Shown here: positions 1 to 5,621 of the stretch, piece by piece | Layout of the letters: each line of letters opens with the position of its first letter | Position numbering within the stretch: position 1 is the first letter of the stretch | NCBI GenBank assembly: GCA_045633415.1 | Contig: JAZQYH010000066.1 | Span: forward strand, 1 to 10,162 | Direction: 5' to 3' | DNA: 10,162 bases | DNA from: RGIG3102 sp045633415 | GTDB taxonomy: Bacteria > Bacillota > Clostridia > Oscillospirales > Ruminococcaceae | The notes under the pieces: model-generated | Database searches by the model: none | The model's input: only the letters and a program-made list of their open reading frames with translations | What the model was told of the DNA's origin: nothing | Translations under genes and position numbers: made by a program

Positions 1-683
1 CCTTCGATTGGCAGACCAAAATCACAGCTTTCGCCACTGCTGATATTTTTATACTGACGGCAGAAGCAGTTGCCCACTGCGATTTCGTCCTTATATTTCA
101 TAAGCAACCGATGAACATCGCTGGCGATATAAACCTGCTGCTGTGTTTCAAGTGGCTGGTTAAGTACAACTTCCCTGCCCTTGTTAATAATATTGCCGAT
201 TCGTGGTGCGGCACCCTTTTCAATCTTCTTTTCACCCTTTACATTGGTAAGGTAACGGATTGGACCAACGTTCAGTTTTTTCAGCAATGCCCAGAATTCC
301 ATAAACTTGCTGATGATTGCCGCTCTTTCATCGGTGAGAGGACCTGCAACTGTAAACTCAACCCAGCCCGGAAAGATAGGTGAAAGTTCGTAGATTTCTC
401 TGTCTGTTTCGTCATAAGGGTGGAAAAAGCTGTATTTTTTGATTTTATTCAGCCAGAATTCTTCCCAGTCAGCATCTGTGCCGCCATACATCTGGTGGTA
501 GATTTCTTTCAGCTGTGGGATAGTGTGTGTTTCCTGACCTGCCACCAGAAGATAATCCAGCGTTTTTTCGTCCATAGCCAGACCGAACATTTCCACAATC
601 TGTTTTGCCGCAGGCACAGAAGCGGTGGATTTGGAGTTCATAAGTGAAATAAGCTCTTTAACTTTCTTTTCAGGTAAAGCCAT
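1..683 (-). CDS. Probable 4Fe-4S cluster-binding protein, N-terminal part (cut by window edge)
   Basis: The frame opens with ATG at 683-681 behind a good ribosome binding site (GGGAG, 7 nt spacing) and stays open to the left edge, giving 227 complete codons with no stop. The product starts MALPEKKVKELIS and has no signal peptide or membrane segment, so it is probably cytoplasmic. Residues about 1-200 look mostly helical. At 206-220 there is a cysteine cluster, C206-F-C208-R followed by G-E-S-C220-D. From memory this resembles the CxCR...GxxC site in a family of 4Fe-4S proteins with a helical or winged-helix N-terminal half and a ferredoxin-like C-terminal half. The C-terminal half would lie outside the window, so the assignment is an inference and the redox partner is unknown. 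The gene follows tuf on the same strand but is separated by two terminator-like hairpins and has its own promoter, so it is probably an independent unit unrelated to translation. Confidence 0.62.
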   Translation of the reverse strand, partial: MALPEKKVKELISLMNSKSTASVPAAKQIVEMFGLAMDEKTLDYLLVAGQETHTIPQLKEIYHQMYGGTDADWEEFWLNKIKKYSFFHPYDETDREIYELSPIFPGWVEFTVAGPLTDERAAIISKFMEFWALLKKLNVGPIRYLTNVKGEKKIEKGAAPRIGNIINKGREVVLNQPLETQQQVYIASDVHRLLMKYKDEIAVGNCFCRQYKNISSGESCDFGLPIE

Positions 684-739
684 AATTTATCTCCCTTTGG
701 TTTTTATTAGTTTATAACGTAATATTTAATGCTACATCC

Positions 740-768
740 ATAATAACACAATCGAAAAAGGTTGTAAA
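740..768 (-). promoter_or_regulatory. Sigma-70/SigA-type promoter for the iron-sulfur gene
   Basis: Read on the minus strand, TTTACA (768-763) is followed by exactly 17 nt and TATTAT (745-740). A TG one base upstream of the -10 makes it an extended -10. Transcription would start near 733, giving an untranslated leader of about 50 nt before the ATG at 683. The promoter lies downstream of both tuf terminators, which fits independent expression of the gene at 1-683. It is a sequence match only. Confidence 0.65.
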
Positions 769-769
769 T

Positions 770-797
770 AAAGCATATTTCTGAAATCAAAGCATAT
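770..797. repeat. Direct repeat AAAGCATAT just upstream of a promoter
   Basis: The nonamer AAAGCATAT occurs at 770-778 and again at 789-797, a period of 19 bp (about two helical turns). The nearer copy begins 1 bp beyond the -35 box at 763-768. This is the usual position of an activator or repressor site, or of an AT-rich UP element. The repeat is short and the region is AT-rich, so chance cannot be excluded. Confidence 0.4.
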
Positions 798-799
798 AT

Positions 800-829
800 A
801 AAAAAACAGCTCTTCTTGTGTGAGGAGCT
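800..829 (-). terminator. Second, weaker terminator-like hairpin after tuf
   Basis: On the minus strand AGCTCCTC (829-822) and GAAGAGCT (815-808) form an 8-position stem with one C-A mismatch around a 6-nt loop. A G follows, then seven T residues (806-800). It lies about 30 nt beyond the main tuf terminator and upstream of the next gene's promoter. It would catch polymerases that escape the first site. Confidence 0.6.
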
Positions 830-844
830 ACCATATTGAAAAAT

Positions 845-883
845 AACAAAATAAAAAGTCCCTTTGCCTAAGCAAAGGGACTT
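845..883 (-). terminator. Rho-independent terminator of tuf
   Basis: A perfect 12-bp stem, AAGTCCCTTTGC (883-872 read on the minus strand) pairing with GCAAAGGGACTT (867-856), closes a 4-nt loop. It is followed on the minus strand by TTTATTTTG, which with the TT closing the stem gives a U-rich tail. It begins 35 nt past the tuf stop codon. There is no comparable T-tract on the plus strand, so it acts in the tuf direction. It most likely ends the whole rpoB-to-tuf transcript. Confidence 0.92.
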
Positions 884-918
884 AATTACCTTAAGTGTGT
901 AAGAAGTCGAAATGTAAA

Positions 919-2121
919 TTATTCGATAACTTTTACAACAACGCCTGAACCAACTGTTCTGCCGCCTTCACGGATAGCGAAACGGAGACCTTCTTCGATA
1001 GCGATTGTTGTGATGAGTTCAACTGTCATTTCAACGTTGTCACCAGGCATGCACATTTCTGTGCCTTCTGGAAGGTTGATAACGCCTGTAACGTCTGTTG
1101 TTCTGAAGTAGAACTGTGGACGGTAGTTGTTGAAGAATGGAGTATGACGGCCACCTTCATCTTTTTTCAGTACGTAAACCTGACCAACGAATTTTGTGTG
1201 TGGGTTGATTGAACCTGGTTTGCAGATAACCTGACCACGTTCGATGTCAGATCTCTGAACGCCACGGAGCAGAGCACCTACGTTGTCACCAGCTTCTGCG
1301 AAGTCCAGCAGTTTGCGGAACATTTCGAGACCTGTAACTGTTGTAGATGTTTTTTCTTCAGCAAGACCAACGATTTCAACAACTTCACCAACTTTGATTG
1401 TACCACGTTCTACTCTACCTGTAGCAACTGTACCACGGCCTGTGATTGTGAATACGTCTTCAACTGGCATAAGGAATGGCAGGTCAGCTTTTCTTTCTGG
1501 AGTTGGGATGTATTCGTCAACAGCAGCCATCAGTTCGCGGATACATGCGTATTCTGGTGCATTGTAGTCCTGGGAGTTGGAAGATGTTACGCCCAGAGCT
1601 GTACCTTTGATGATTGGTGTGTCATCGCCTGGGAATTCGTATTCGTTCAGCAGATCACGGATTTCCATTTCAACGAGTTCGAGAAGTTCTTCGTCGTCAA
1701 CCTGGTCAACTTTGTTCATGAATACTACGATGTAAGGAACGCCAACCTGACGGGAAAGCAGGATGTGTTCACGTGTCTGTGGCATTGGGCCGTCAGCGGA
1801 AGAAACAACGAGGATAGCGCCGTCCATCTGTGCAGCACCTGTGATCATGTTTTTAACATAGTCAGCATGGCCTGGGCAGTCAACGTGTGCGTAGTGTCTG
1901 TTGTCTGTTTCGTATTCAACGTGAGCTGTGTTGATTGTGATACCACGTTCTCTTTCTTCTGGAGCTTTGTCGATGTTAGCGTAGTCTGTAGCTTCTGCGT
2001 AACCTCTCAGAGCGAGAACTTTTGTGATAGCAGCTGTAAGAGTTGTTTTACCATGGTCAACGTGACCGATAGTACCGATGTTTACATGTGGTTTGCTTCT
2101 TTCAAATTTAGCTTTTGCCAT
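919..2121 (-). CDS. tuf: Translation elongation factor Tu (EF-Tu)
   Basis: EF-Tu is the cytoplasmic GTPase that delivers aminoacyl-tRNA to the ribosomal A site. The product has 400 residues, full length for the family. GTPase motifs are in order: GHVDHGKT (19-26), RGITI (59-63), DCPGH (81-85, with the catalytic His85) and NKVD (136-139). The fifth motif reads G-T-A-L at 173-176, where most EF-Tu have G-S-A-L. The following stretch to about 190 is longer and more serine-rich than in E. coli, as I recall for other clostridial EF-Tu. Domain II starts near 215 (PFLMPVEDVF) and domain III carries RTTDVTG (340-346) and FAIREGGRTVGSG (381-393). The ATG at 2121-2119 is preceded by AGGAGG with 10 nt spacing. 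The gene is last in the cluster, with its own candidate promoter in the fusA-tuf gap and a strong terminator behind it. Confidence 0.99.
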   Translation of the reverse strand: MAKAKFERSKPHVNIGTIGHVDHGKTTLTAAITKVLALRGYAEATDYANIDKAPEERERGITINTAHVEYETDNRHYAHVDCPGHADYVKNMITGAAQMDGAILVVSSADGPMPQTREHILLSRQVGVPYIVVFMNKVDQVDDEELLELVEMEIRDLLNEYEFPGDDTPIIKGTALGVTSSNSQDYNAPEYACIRELMAAVDEYIPTPERKADLPFLMPVEDVFTITGRGTVATGRVERGTIKVGEVVEIVGLAEEKTSTTVTGLEMFRKLLDFAEAGDNVGALLRGVQRSDIERGQVICKPGSINPHTKFVGQVYVLKKDEGGRHTPFFNNYRPQFYFRTTDVTGVINLPEGTEMCMPGDNVEMTVELITTIAIEEGLRFAIREGGRTVGSGVVVKVIE

Positions 2122-2164
2122 TGTAAGAAATCCTCCTAAAAATTATAAGAAAATGTTGTTTATA

Positions 2165-2193
2165 ATTTTATCAATTTTTCGGGGAAAAATCAA
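2165..2193 (-). promoter_or_regulatory. Candidate tuf promoter in the fusA-tuf gap
   Basis: On the minus strand TTGATT (2193-2188) is followed by a 17-nt spacer and TAAAAT (2170-2165), with TGA immediately before the -10 (extended -10). A start near 2159 would leave a leader of about 38 nt before the tuf ATG. An internal tuf promoter makes biological sense, because EF-Tu is needed in excess over EF-G and the ribosomal proteins. The -35 and half of the spacer lie inside an inverted repeat. Confidence 0.58.
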
Positions 2194-2205
2194 GTCTTTC
2201 CCCGA
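2179..2205 (-). other. Perfect 9-bp inverted repeat between fusA and tuf, overlapping the tuf promoter
   Basis: TCGGGGAAA (2179-2187) and TTTCCCCGA (2197-2205) form a perfect 9-bp stem around a 9-nt loop. On the minus strand the stem is followed by AAAATTG and not a T-run, so it does not look like an intrinsic terminator. It would be present in RNA reading through from fusA but absent from RNA starting at the tuf promoter. It may stabilise the fusA 3' end, act as a processing site, or be an operator in DNA. Confidence 0.6.
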
Positions 2206-2225
2206 TAATTATTGACTAAATCAAT

Positions 2226-2248
2226 GATTAATCGTTATTTGATTAATC
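2226..2248. repeat. Duplicated palindrome GATTAATC at the fusA stop codon
   Basis: GATTAATC, itself a perfect 8-bp palindrome, occurs at 2226-2233 and 2241-2248 with 7 nt between. The second copy contains the fusA stop codon (2245-2243). The two copies can pair to form a small AT-rich hairpin. No function is evident. Confidence 0.4.
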
Positions 2249-4363
2249 TTTCTTTGCTCTGCTGGACATAATGCCTTCAGCAATTGATTTTGGAACTTCT
2301 GTGTAGTGTGAAGGTTCCATAGCGTAGTTACCACGGCCCTGTGTTTTAGAACGCAGGTCTGTTGCGTAACCAAACATGTTCTGAAGTGGAACCAGAGCAT
2401 TGATCTGTGTTGCACCTGTACGTGTTTCTGTACCCTGAATCATACCACGACGGCTGTTAAAGTCGCCCATAACGTCGCCCATGTAGTCATCTGGAACGAT
2501 TGTGGAAACTTTCATAACAGGTTCAAGGATAACTGGGTTTGCTTTTCTCATAGCTTCTTTGAAAGCCATAGAAGCAGCAATTTTAAATGCCATTTCAGAA
2601 GAGTCAACTTCATGGTAGGAACCGTCGTACAGTTCTACTTTTACGTCAACTACTGGGTAGCCAGCAAGAACACCTGCCTGCATAGCGCCCTGAATACCCT
2701 GGTCAACTGGACCGATGTATTCTTTTGGAATGGAACCACCAACGATAGAGTTGATAAATTCGTAGCCTTTGCCTGGTTCGTTTGGTGTAAGACGGATTTT
2801 AACATGACCGTACTGACCTTTACCACCAGACTGACGTGCGTATTTCATATCAACATCAGAGTTAGCTTTTACTGTTTCTCTGTAAGCAACCTGTGGAGCA
2901 CCAACGTTAGCTTCTACTTTGAATTCACGCAGGAGACGGTCAACGATGATTTCGAGGTGAAGTTCACCCATACCAGCGATGATTGTCTGACCTGTTTCTT
3001 CGTCTGTGTAAGTTTTGAATGTTGGGTCTTCTTCAGCCAGTTTAGCAAGGGCAATACCCATTTTTTCCTGGCCAGCTTTTGTTTTTGGTTCAATAGCTAC
3101 ACGGATAACTGGTTCTGGGAATTCCATGGATTCCAGAATGATTGGATGTTTTTCATCACACAGTGTATCACCTGTAGTTGTATTTTTCAGACCTACTGCA
3201 GCAGCGATATCACCAGCGTAGCAGATATCGATATCCTGACGGTGGTTAGCGTGCATCTGCAGAATACGGCCCATTCTTTCTTTATTGTCTTTTACAGAGT
3301 TGAATACTGTAGCACCAGCTTCAACTGTACCGGAGTATACACGGAAGAAGCACAGTTTACCTACGAATGGGTCTGTAGCAATCTTGAATGCCAGAGCTGC
3401 GAATGGAGCTTTGTCATCAGATGGTCTTGTTTCTTCTTCTTCTGTATCTGGGTTAACACCTTTGATGTCTTCGATGTCTGTTGGAGCAGGCATGTAGTCT
3501 ACTACAGCGTCCAGCAGCTGCTGAACACCTTTGTTTCTGTAAGAAGTACCGCAAAGTACTGGAACCATAAGGTTGTCGATTGTAGCTTTACGGATAGCTT
3601 TTTTCAGGTCAGCAACAGGGATTTCTTCGCCTTCCAGGTACATCATCATCAGCTCTTCGTCTGTTTCAACGATAGCTTCGATCATTGCTGCACGGTATTC
3701 TTCTGCCTGATCAGCAAATTCTTCAGGAATTTCAACTTCCTGGTAGCCTTTTGTAACGTCTTTATCGTAAACGATAGCAACCATTTTCAGCAGGTCAATC
3801 ATACCTACAAATGTGTCTTCAGCACCCATTGGGATCTGGAGTGGTACAGCGTTACATTTAAGACGATCTTTCATCATCTGTACAACGTTGTAGAAGTTTG
3901 CACCCATGATGTCCATTTTGTTTACGTATACCATTCTTGGTACACGGTATTTGTCAGCCTGACGCCATACAGTTTCAGACTGTGGTTCTACACCACCTTT
4001 TGCACAAAGAACTGTTACAGAACCGTCGAGAACACGCAGTGAGCGTTCTACTTCTACTGTAAAGTCAACGTGGCCAGGAGTGTCGATGATGTTGATTCTG
4101 TGACGGTTTTTCTTGATGTCAGCAGGGTCTTTGTTATCAGTATGTGCCCAATAACATGTTGTAGCAGCAGAAGTGATTGTGATACCACGTTCCTGTTCCT
4201 GTGCCATCCAGTCCATTGTAGCAGAACCTTCATGTGTTTCACCAATTTTGTGGTTAACACCTGTGAAGTAAAGAATACGTTCAGTTGTTGTTGTTTTACC
4301 AGCATCGATGTGAGCCATGATACCGATATTTCTGGTCATTTCCAGTGAAACGTCTCTTGCCAT
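2243..4363 (-). CDS. fusA: Translation elongation factor G (EF-G)
   Basis: EF-G is the ribosomal translocase GTPase, which also works with ribosome recycling factor to split ribosomes. The product has 706 residues, slightly longer than the usual 690-705. GTPase motifs are AHIDAGKT (17-24), RGITI (59-63), DTPGH (94-98) and NKMD (148-151). Between switch I and DTPGH there are about six more residues (around 73-88, charged) than in E. coli EF-G. Domain II follows from about 310 (APFAALAFKI), and domain IV carries the conserved YARQSGGKGQYGHV segment near the middle of the C-terminal half. The ATG at 4363-4361 has AGGAGG only 4 nt upstream, a short spacing. fusA lies 67 nt after rpsG with a GC-rich hairpin in that gap, and is followed by a 121-nt gap with a tuf promoter. 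It is a housekeeping copy and not a TetM-type protection protein, judging by context and motif spacing. Confidence 0.99.
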   Translation of the reverse strand: MARDVSLEMTRNIGIMAHIDAGKTTTTERILYFTGVNHKIGETHEGSATMDWMAQEQERGITITSAATTCYWAHTDNKDPADIKKNRHRINIIDTPGHVDFTVEVERSLRVLDGSVTVLCAKGGVEPQSETVWRQADKYRVPRMVYVNKMDIMGANFYNVVQMMKDRLKCNAVPLQIPMGAEDTFVGMIDLLKMVAIVYDKDVTKGYQEVEIPEEFADQAEEYRAAMIEAIVETDEELMMMYLEGEEIPVADLKKAIRKATIDNLMVPVLCGTSYRNKGVQQLLDAVVDYMPAPTDIEDIKGVNPDTEEEETRPSDDKAPFAALAFKIATDPFVGKLCFFRVYSGTVEAGATVFNSVKDNKERMGRILQMHANHRQDIDICYAGDIAAAVGLKNTTTGDTLCDEKHPIILESMEFPEPVIRVAIEPKTKAGQEKMGIALAKLAEEDPTFKTYTDEETGQTIIAGMGELHLEIIVDRLLREFKVEANVGAPQVAYRETVKANSDVDMKYARQSGGKGQYGHVKIRLTPNEPGKGYEFINSIVGGSIPKEYIGPVDQGIQGAMQAGVLAGYPVVDVKVELYDGSYHEVDSSEMAFKIAASMAFKEAMRKANPVILEPVMKVSTIVPDDYMGDVMGDFNSRRGMIQGTETRTGATQINALVPLQNMFGYATDLRSKTQGRGNYAMEPSHYTEVPKSIAEGIMSSRAKKD

Positions 4364-4387
4364 TTTTCCTCCTATATTTATTATGCC

Positions 4388-4414
4388 AGCCCGGAGGCTT
4401 TACGCCGCCAGGCT
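4388..4414 (-). other. GC-rich hairpin in the rpsG-fusA gap
   Basis: AGCCCGGAGGC (4388-4398) and GCCGCCAGGCT (4404-4414) form an 11-position stem with one mismatch and, in the minus-strand RNA, one G-U pair, closing a 5-nt loop. It stands out against the AT-rich spacers elsewhere. There is no T-tract after it on the minus strand, so termination is unlikely. It ends about 14 nt upstream of the fusA ribosome binding site (4373-4368). A role in translational coupling, RNA processing or 3' protection of the rpsG message is possible but inferred. Confidence 0.6.
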
Positions 4415-4430
4415 AGTGCAAAAGTGTAGA

Positions 4431-4901
4431 TTAATATCTGTAATGAGCAAATGCTTTGTTTGCTTCTGCCATTTTGTGTGTGTCTTCGCGTTTTTTGCAT
4501 GCGCCGCCTGTACCGTTAGCTGCATCCATGATTTCGCCAGCCAGTCTTTCGCGCATTGTTTTTTCGTTTCTGTTTCTAGAGTAAGTTGTCAGCCAGCGCA
4601 GACCCAGAGTCTGTCTTCTTTCTGCTCTAACTTCCATTGGAACCTGATAAGTAGCACCGCCTACACGACGAGCTTTAACTTCCAGCAATGGCATGATGTT
4701 TTCCATTGCTTTTTCAAATACTTCAAGTGGTTCGTTGCCTGTTTTAGCTGCTACGATATCGAATGCATCGTAAACAATTTTCTGAGCAACGCCTTTTTTG
4801 CCATCCAGCATAATGCTGTTAACAAGTTTAGTAACGAGTTTTGAGTTGTACATTGGATCAGCAAGTACATCTCTTTTTGCAATATTACCTCTTCTTGGCA
4901 C
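4431..4901 (-). CDS. rpsG: 30S ribosomal protein S7
   Basis: S7 nucleates assembly of the 3' (head) domain of 16S rRNA and sits near the exit site. I place the start at GTG 4901-4899, giving 156 residues that begin with the family-typical PRRGNIAKRDVL, the normal S7 length. An in-frame ATG lies six codons upstream at 4919-4917, but those codons (ATGAAGGAGGGAAG) contain the ribosome binding site itself, so that ATG is very unlikely to be used. Conserved blocks include YNSKLVTKLVNSIMLDGKKG and the RVGGATYQVP segment. The C-terminus ends AFAHYRY. The gene is second in the str operon, 175 nt after rpsL. In E. coli, S7 represses its own operon by binding the rpsL-rpsG region. Here that gap is also structured, but similarity to the E. 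coli site is not visible. Confidence 0.97.
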   Translation of the reverse strand: MPRRGNIAKRDVLADPMYNSKLVTKLVNSIMLDGKKGVAQKIVYDAFDIVAAKTGNEPLEVFEKAMENIMPLLEVKARRVGGATYQVPMEVRAERRQTLGLRWLTTYSRNRNEKTMRERLAGEIMDAANGTGGACKKREDTHKMAEANKAFAHYRY

Positions 4902-4905
4902 CGTT

Positions 4906-4917
4906 CTTCCCTCCTTC
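4906..4917 (-). promoter_or_regulatory. rpsG ribosome binding site that decides a GTG start
   Basis: On the minus strand GAAGGAGGGAAG (4917-4906) carries a strong AAGGAGG core about 8 nt before GTG at 4901. The upstream in-frame ATG overlaps this site and has no good site of its own. This supports the GTG start and the 156-residue S7. Confidence 0.9.
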
Positions 4918-4953
4918 ATTATTTTTGATGATATCTTTGGTACTCAAAAGTGT

Positions 4954-4976
4954 AAAAAAACTTCTGTCTGCAGAAA
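4954..4976 (-). terminator. Weak terminator-like hairpin with U-tract between rpsL and rpsG
   Basis: On the minus strand TTTCTG (4976-4971) can pair with CAGAAG (4966-4961), five Watson-Crick pairs plus one U-G, around the loop CAGA. Seven T residues follow directly (4960-4954). The stem is short for an efficient terminator, so partial attenuation is more likely than full stop. Its outer three bases (4974-4976) are shared with a larger upstream hairpin, so the two compete at their edges. Confidence 0.4.
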
Positions 4977-5011
4977 AGGGGTAAATATATATCTATATAT
5001 AAAACCCTTTT
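4974..5011 (-). other. Long imperfect hairpin in the rpsL-rpsG gap
   Basis: AAAAGGG (4974-4980) pairs with CCCTTTT (5005-5011). Inside this, a run of alternating A and T (4985-5000) can pair with itself, giving an 18-position stem with three mismatches. A separate perfect palindrome, CCCTTTTGGG (5005-5014), offers the upstream arm an alternative partner. The gap from 4902 to 5076 contains no gene. Positional analogy with E. coli makes it a candidate for S7 autoregulation, but that is inference. Confidence 0.5.
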
Positions 5012-5076
5012 GGGCATTTAAATGTCATTTTACGTTTAAATTAATGTTTGTTTTTGGTTATGCAACTTGTAAAAAA

Positions 5077-5499
5077 TTATTTTTTACCAGCTTTTGGACG
5101 TTTAGCACCGTATTTGGAACGGGACTGCATTCTTTTTGCAACGCCCTGTGTATCCAGTGTACCACGGATTGTATGGTAACGTACACCTGGAAGGTCTTTT
5201 ACACGACCGCCACGGATAAGAACAACAGAGTGTTCCTGCAGGTTGTGGCCGATACCTGGAATGTAAGATGTTACTTCGATACCGTTAGAAAGTCTAACTC
5301 TGCAAACTTTTCTCAGAGCGGAGTTTGGTTTCTTAGGTGTCATTGTTCTAACAGCTGTACATACACCACGTTTCTGTGGAGCAGACTGGTTTGTAGCAAC
5401 TTTTTTGTGGCTGTTGTAACCTTTCTGCAGTGCAGGAGCTGTAGATTTCTTTACCAGAACTTCTCTACCATTGCGAACCAATTGGTTAAATGTTGGCAT
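5077..5499 (-). CDS. rpsL: 30S ribosomal protein S12
   Basis: S12 lines the decoding centre of the 30S subunit and contributes to tRNA selection and the streptomycin site. The product has 140 residues against 124 in E. coli. The difference is mainly an internal extension at about 26-40 (KGYNSHKKVATNQSA), typical of Gram-positive S12. The decoding loop TPKKPNSALRK is at 54-64, with K56 equivalent to E. coli K43, and RGGRVKDLPG is at 96-105, with K101 equivalent to E. coli K88. Both lysines are wild type, so no classical streptomycin-resistance substitution is present. D102 matches the aspartate that RimO methylthiolates in other bacteria. The ATG at 5499-5497 has AGGAGG 8 nt upstream. rpsL follows rpoC after a 163-nt gap with a consensus promoter and structured leader, so it is probably first in an rpsL-rpsG-fusA unit that also receives read-through from rpoBC. 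Confidence 0.99.
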   Translation of the reverse strand: MPTFNQLVRNGREVLVKKSTAPALQKGYNSHKKVATNQSAPQKRGVCTAVRTMTPKKPNSALRKVCRVRLSNGIEVTSYIPGIGHNLQEHSVVLIRGGRVKDLPGVRYHTIRGTLDTQGVAKRMQSRSKYGAKRPKAGKK

Positions 5500-5539
5500 T
5501 TTAATTTCCTCCTATTACAGTTTATATATAGATTGCACC

Positions 5540-5560
5540 CTTGTCTCATAATGAAACAAG
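5540..5560 (-). other. Hairpin in the rpsL 5' leader
   Basis: On the minus strand CTTGTTTC (5560-5553) pairs with GAGACAAG (5547-5540), eight pairs with one U-G, around the loop ATTAT. No T-tract follows, so it is not a terminator. It lies about 27 nt upstream of the rpsL ribosome binding site (5513-5508), within RNA from either promoter. Confidence 0.6.
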
Positions 5561-5571
5561 ACACACTTAAT

Positions 5572-5593
5572 TGGCGCAAACTTAACTGCGCCA
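5572..5593 (-). other. Hairpin at the predicted 5' end of the rpsL transcript
   Basis: TGGCGCA (5572-5578) and TGCGCCA (5587-5593) form a perfect 7-bp stem around an 8-nt loop. The consensus promoter upstream would start RNA at about 5594-5592, so this hairpin would sit at the very 5' end of the message. Such placement is known to protect bacterial mRNA from 5'-end-dependent decay. Here it is inferred from position. Confidence 0.55.
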
Positions 5594-5621
5594 CAAACTA
5601 TTATAAGGTTTGGGCGCAGTT
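5584..5621 (-). other. Long inverted repeat enclosing the rpsL -10 box
   Basis: AACTGCGCC-A-CAAAC (5584-5598) and GTTTG-GGCGCAGTT (5608-5621) pair over 14 bp with a single bulged A at 5593. The 9-nt loop (5599-5607) contains the TATAAT. The upstream arm fills most of the promoter spacer and the downstream arm covers the transcription start. In DNA this geometry suits an operator or cruciform. In read-through RNA from rpoC it would be a stable hairpin, but it lacks a U-tract. Confidence 0.75.

Noticed and set aside
111..647. Two plus-strand open frames (111-383 and 420-647) opposite the left-edge gene
   Set aside because: The minus-strand frame is longer, has a promoter, a good ribosome binding site and a plausible cysteine motif. 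The plus-strand frames have none of these and are shadows of it.
684..918. tRNA or small RNA gene in the 235-nt gap between tuf and the left-edge gene
   Set aside because: No cloverleaf or CCA-like end is visible. The gap is accounted for by two terminators, a direct repeat, a promoter and a leader.
2612..4042. Long plus-strand open frame of 476 codons opposite fusA
   Set aside because: It is fully antisense to a certain EF-G gene. Its translation is rich in Cys, Phe, Trp and Val with no recognisable domain. It arises from codon bias on the other strand, and no ribosome binding site or conserved family supports it.
4919..4919. ATG at 4919 as the rpsG start
   Set aside because: The codons that would follow are the ribosome binding site of the GTG at 4901, and the extra six residues are not found in S7 proteins.
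4985..5004. Alternating AT run as a microsatellite or origin element
   Set aside because: It is short and better explained as the inner part of the imperfect hairpin at 4974-5011. No DnaA boxes or iteron pattern are present.
5041..5076. Separate rpsG promoter using TTGCAT on the minus strand near 5060
   Set aside because: The matching -10 at 17 nt is poor (AATTTA), and the AT-rich sequence produces several equally weak matches.
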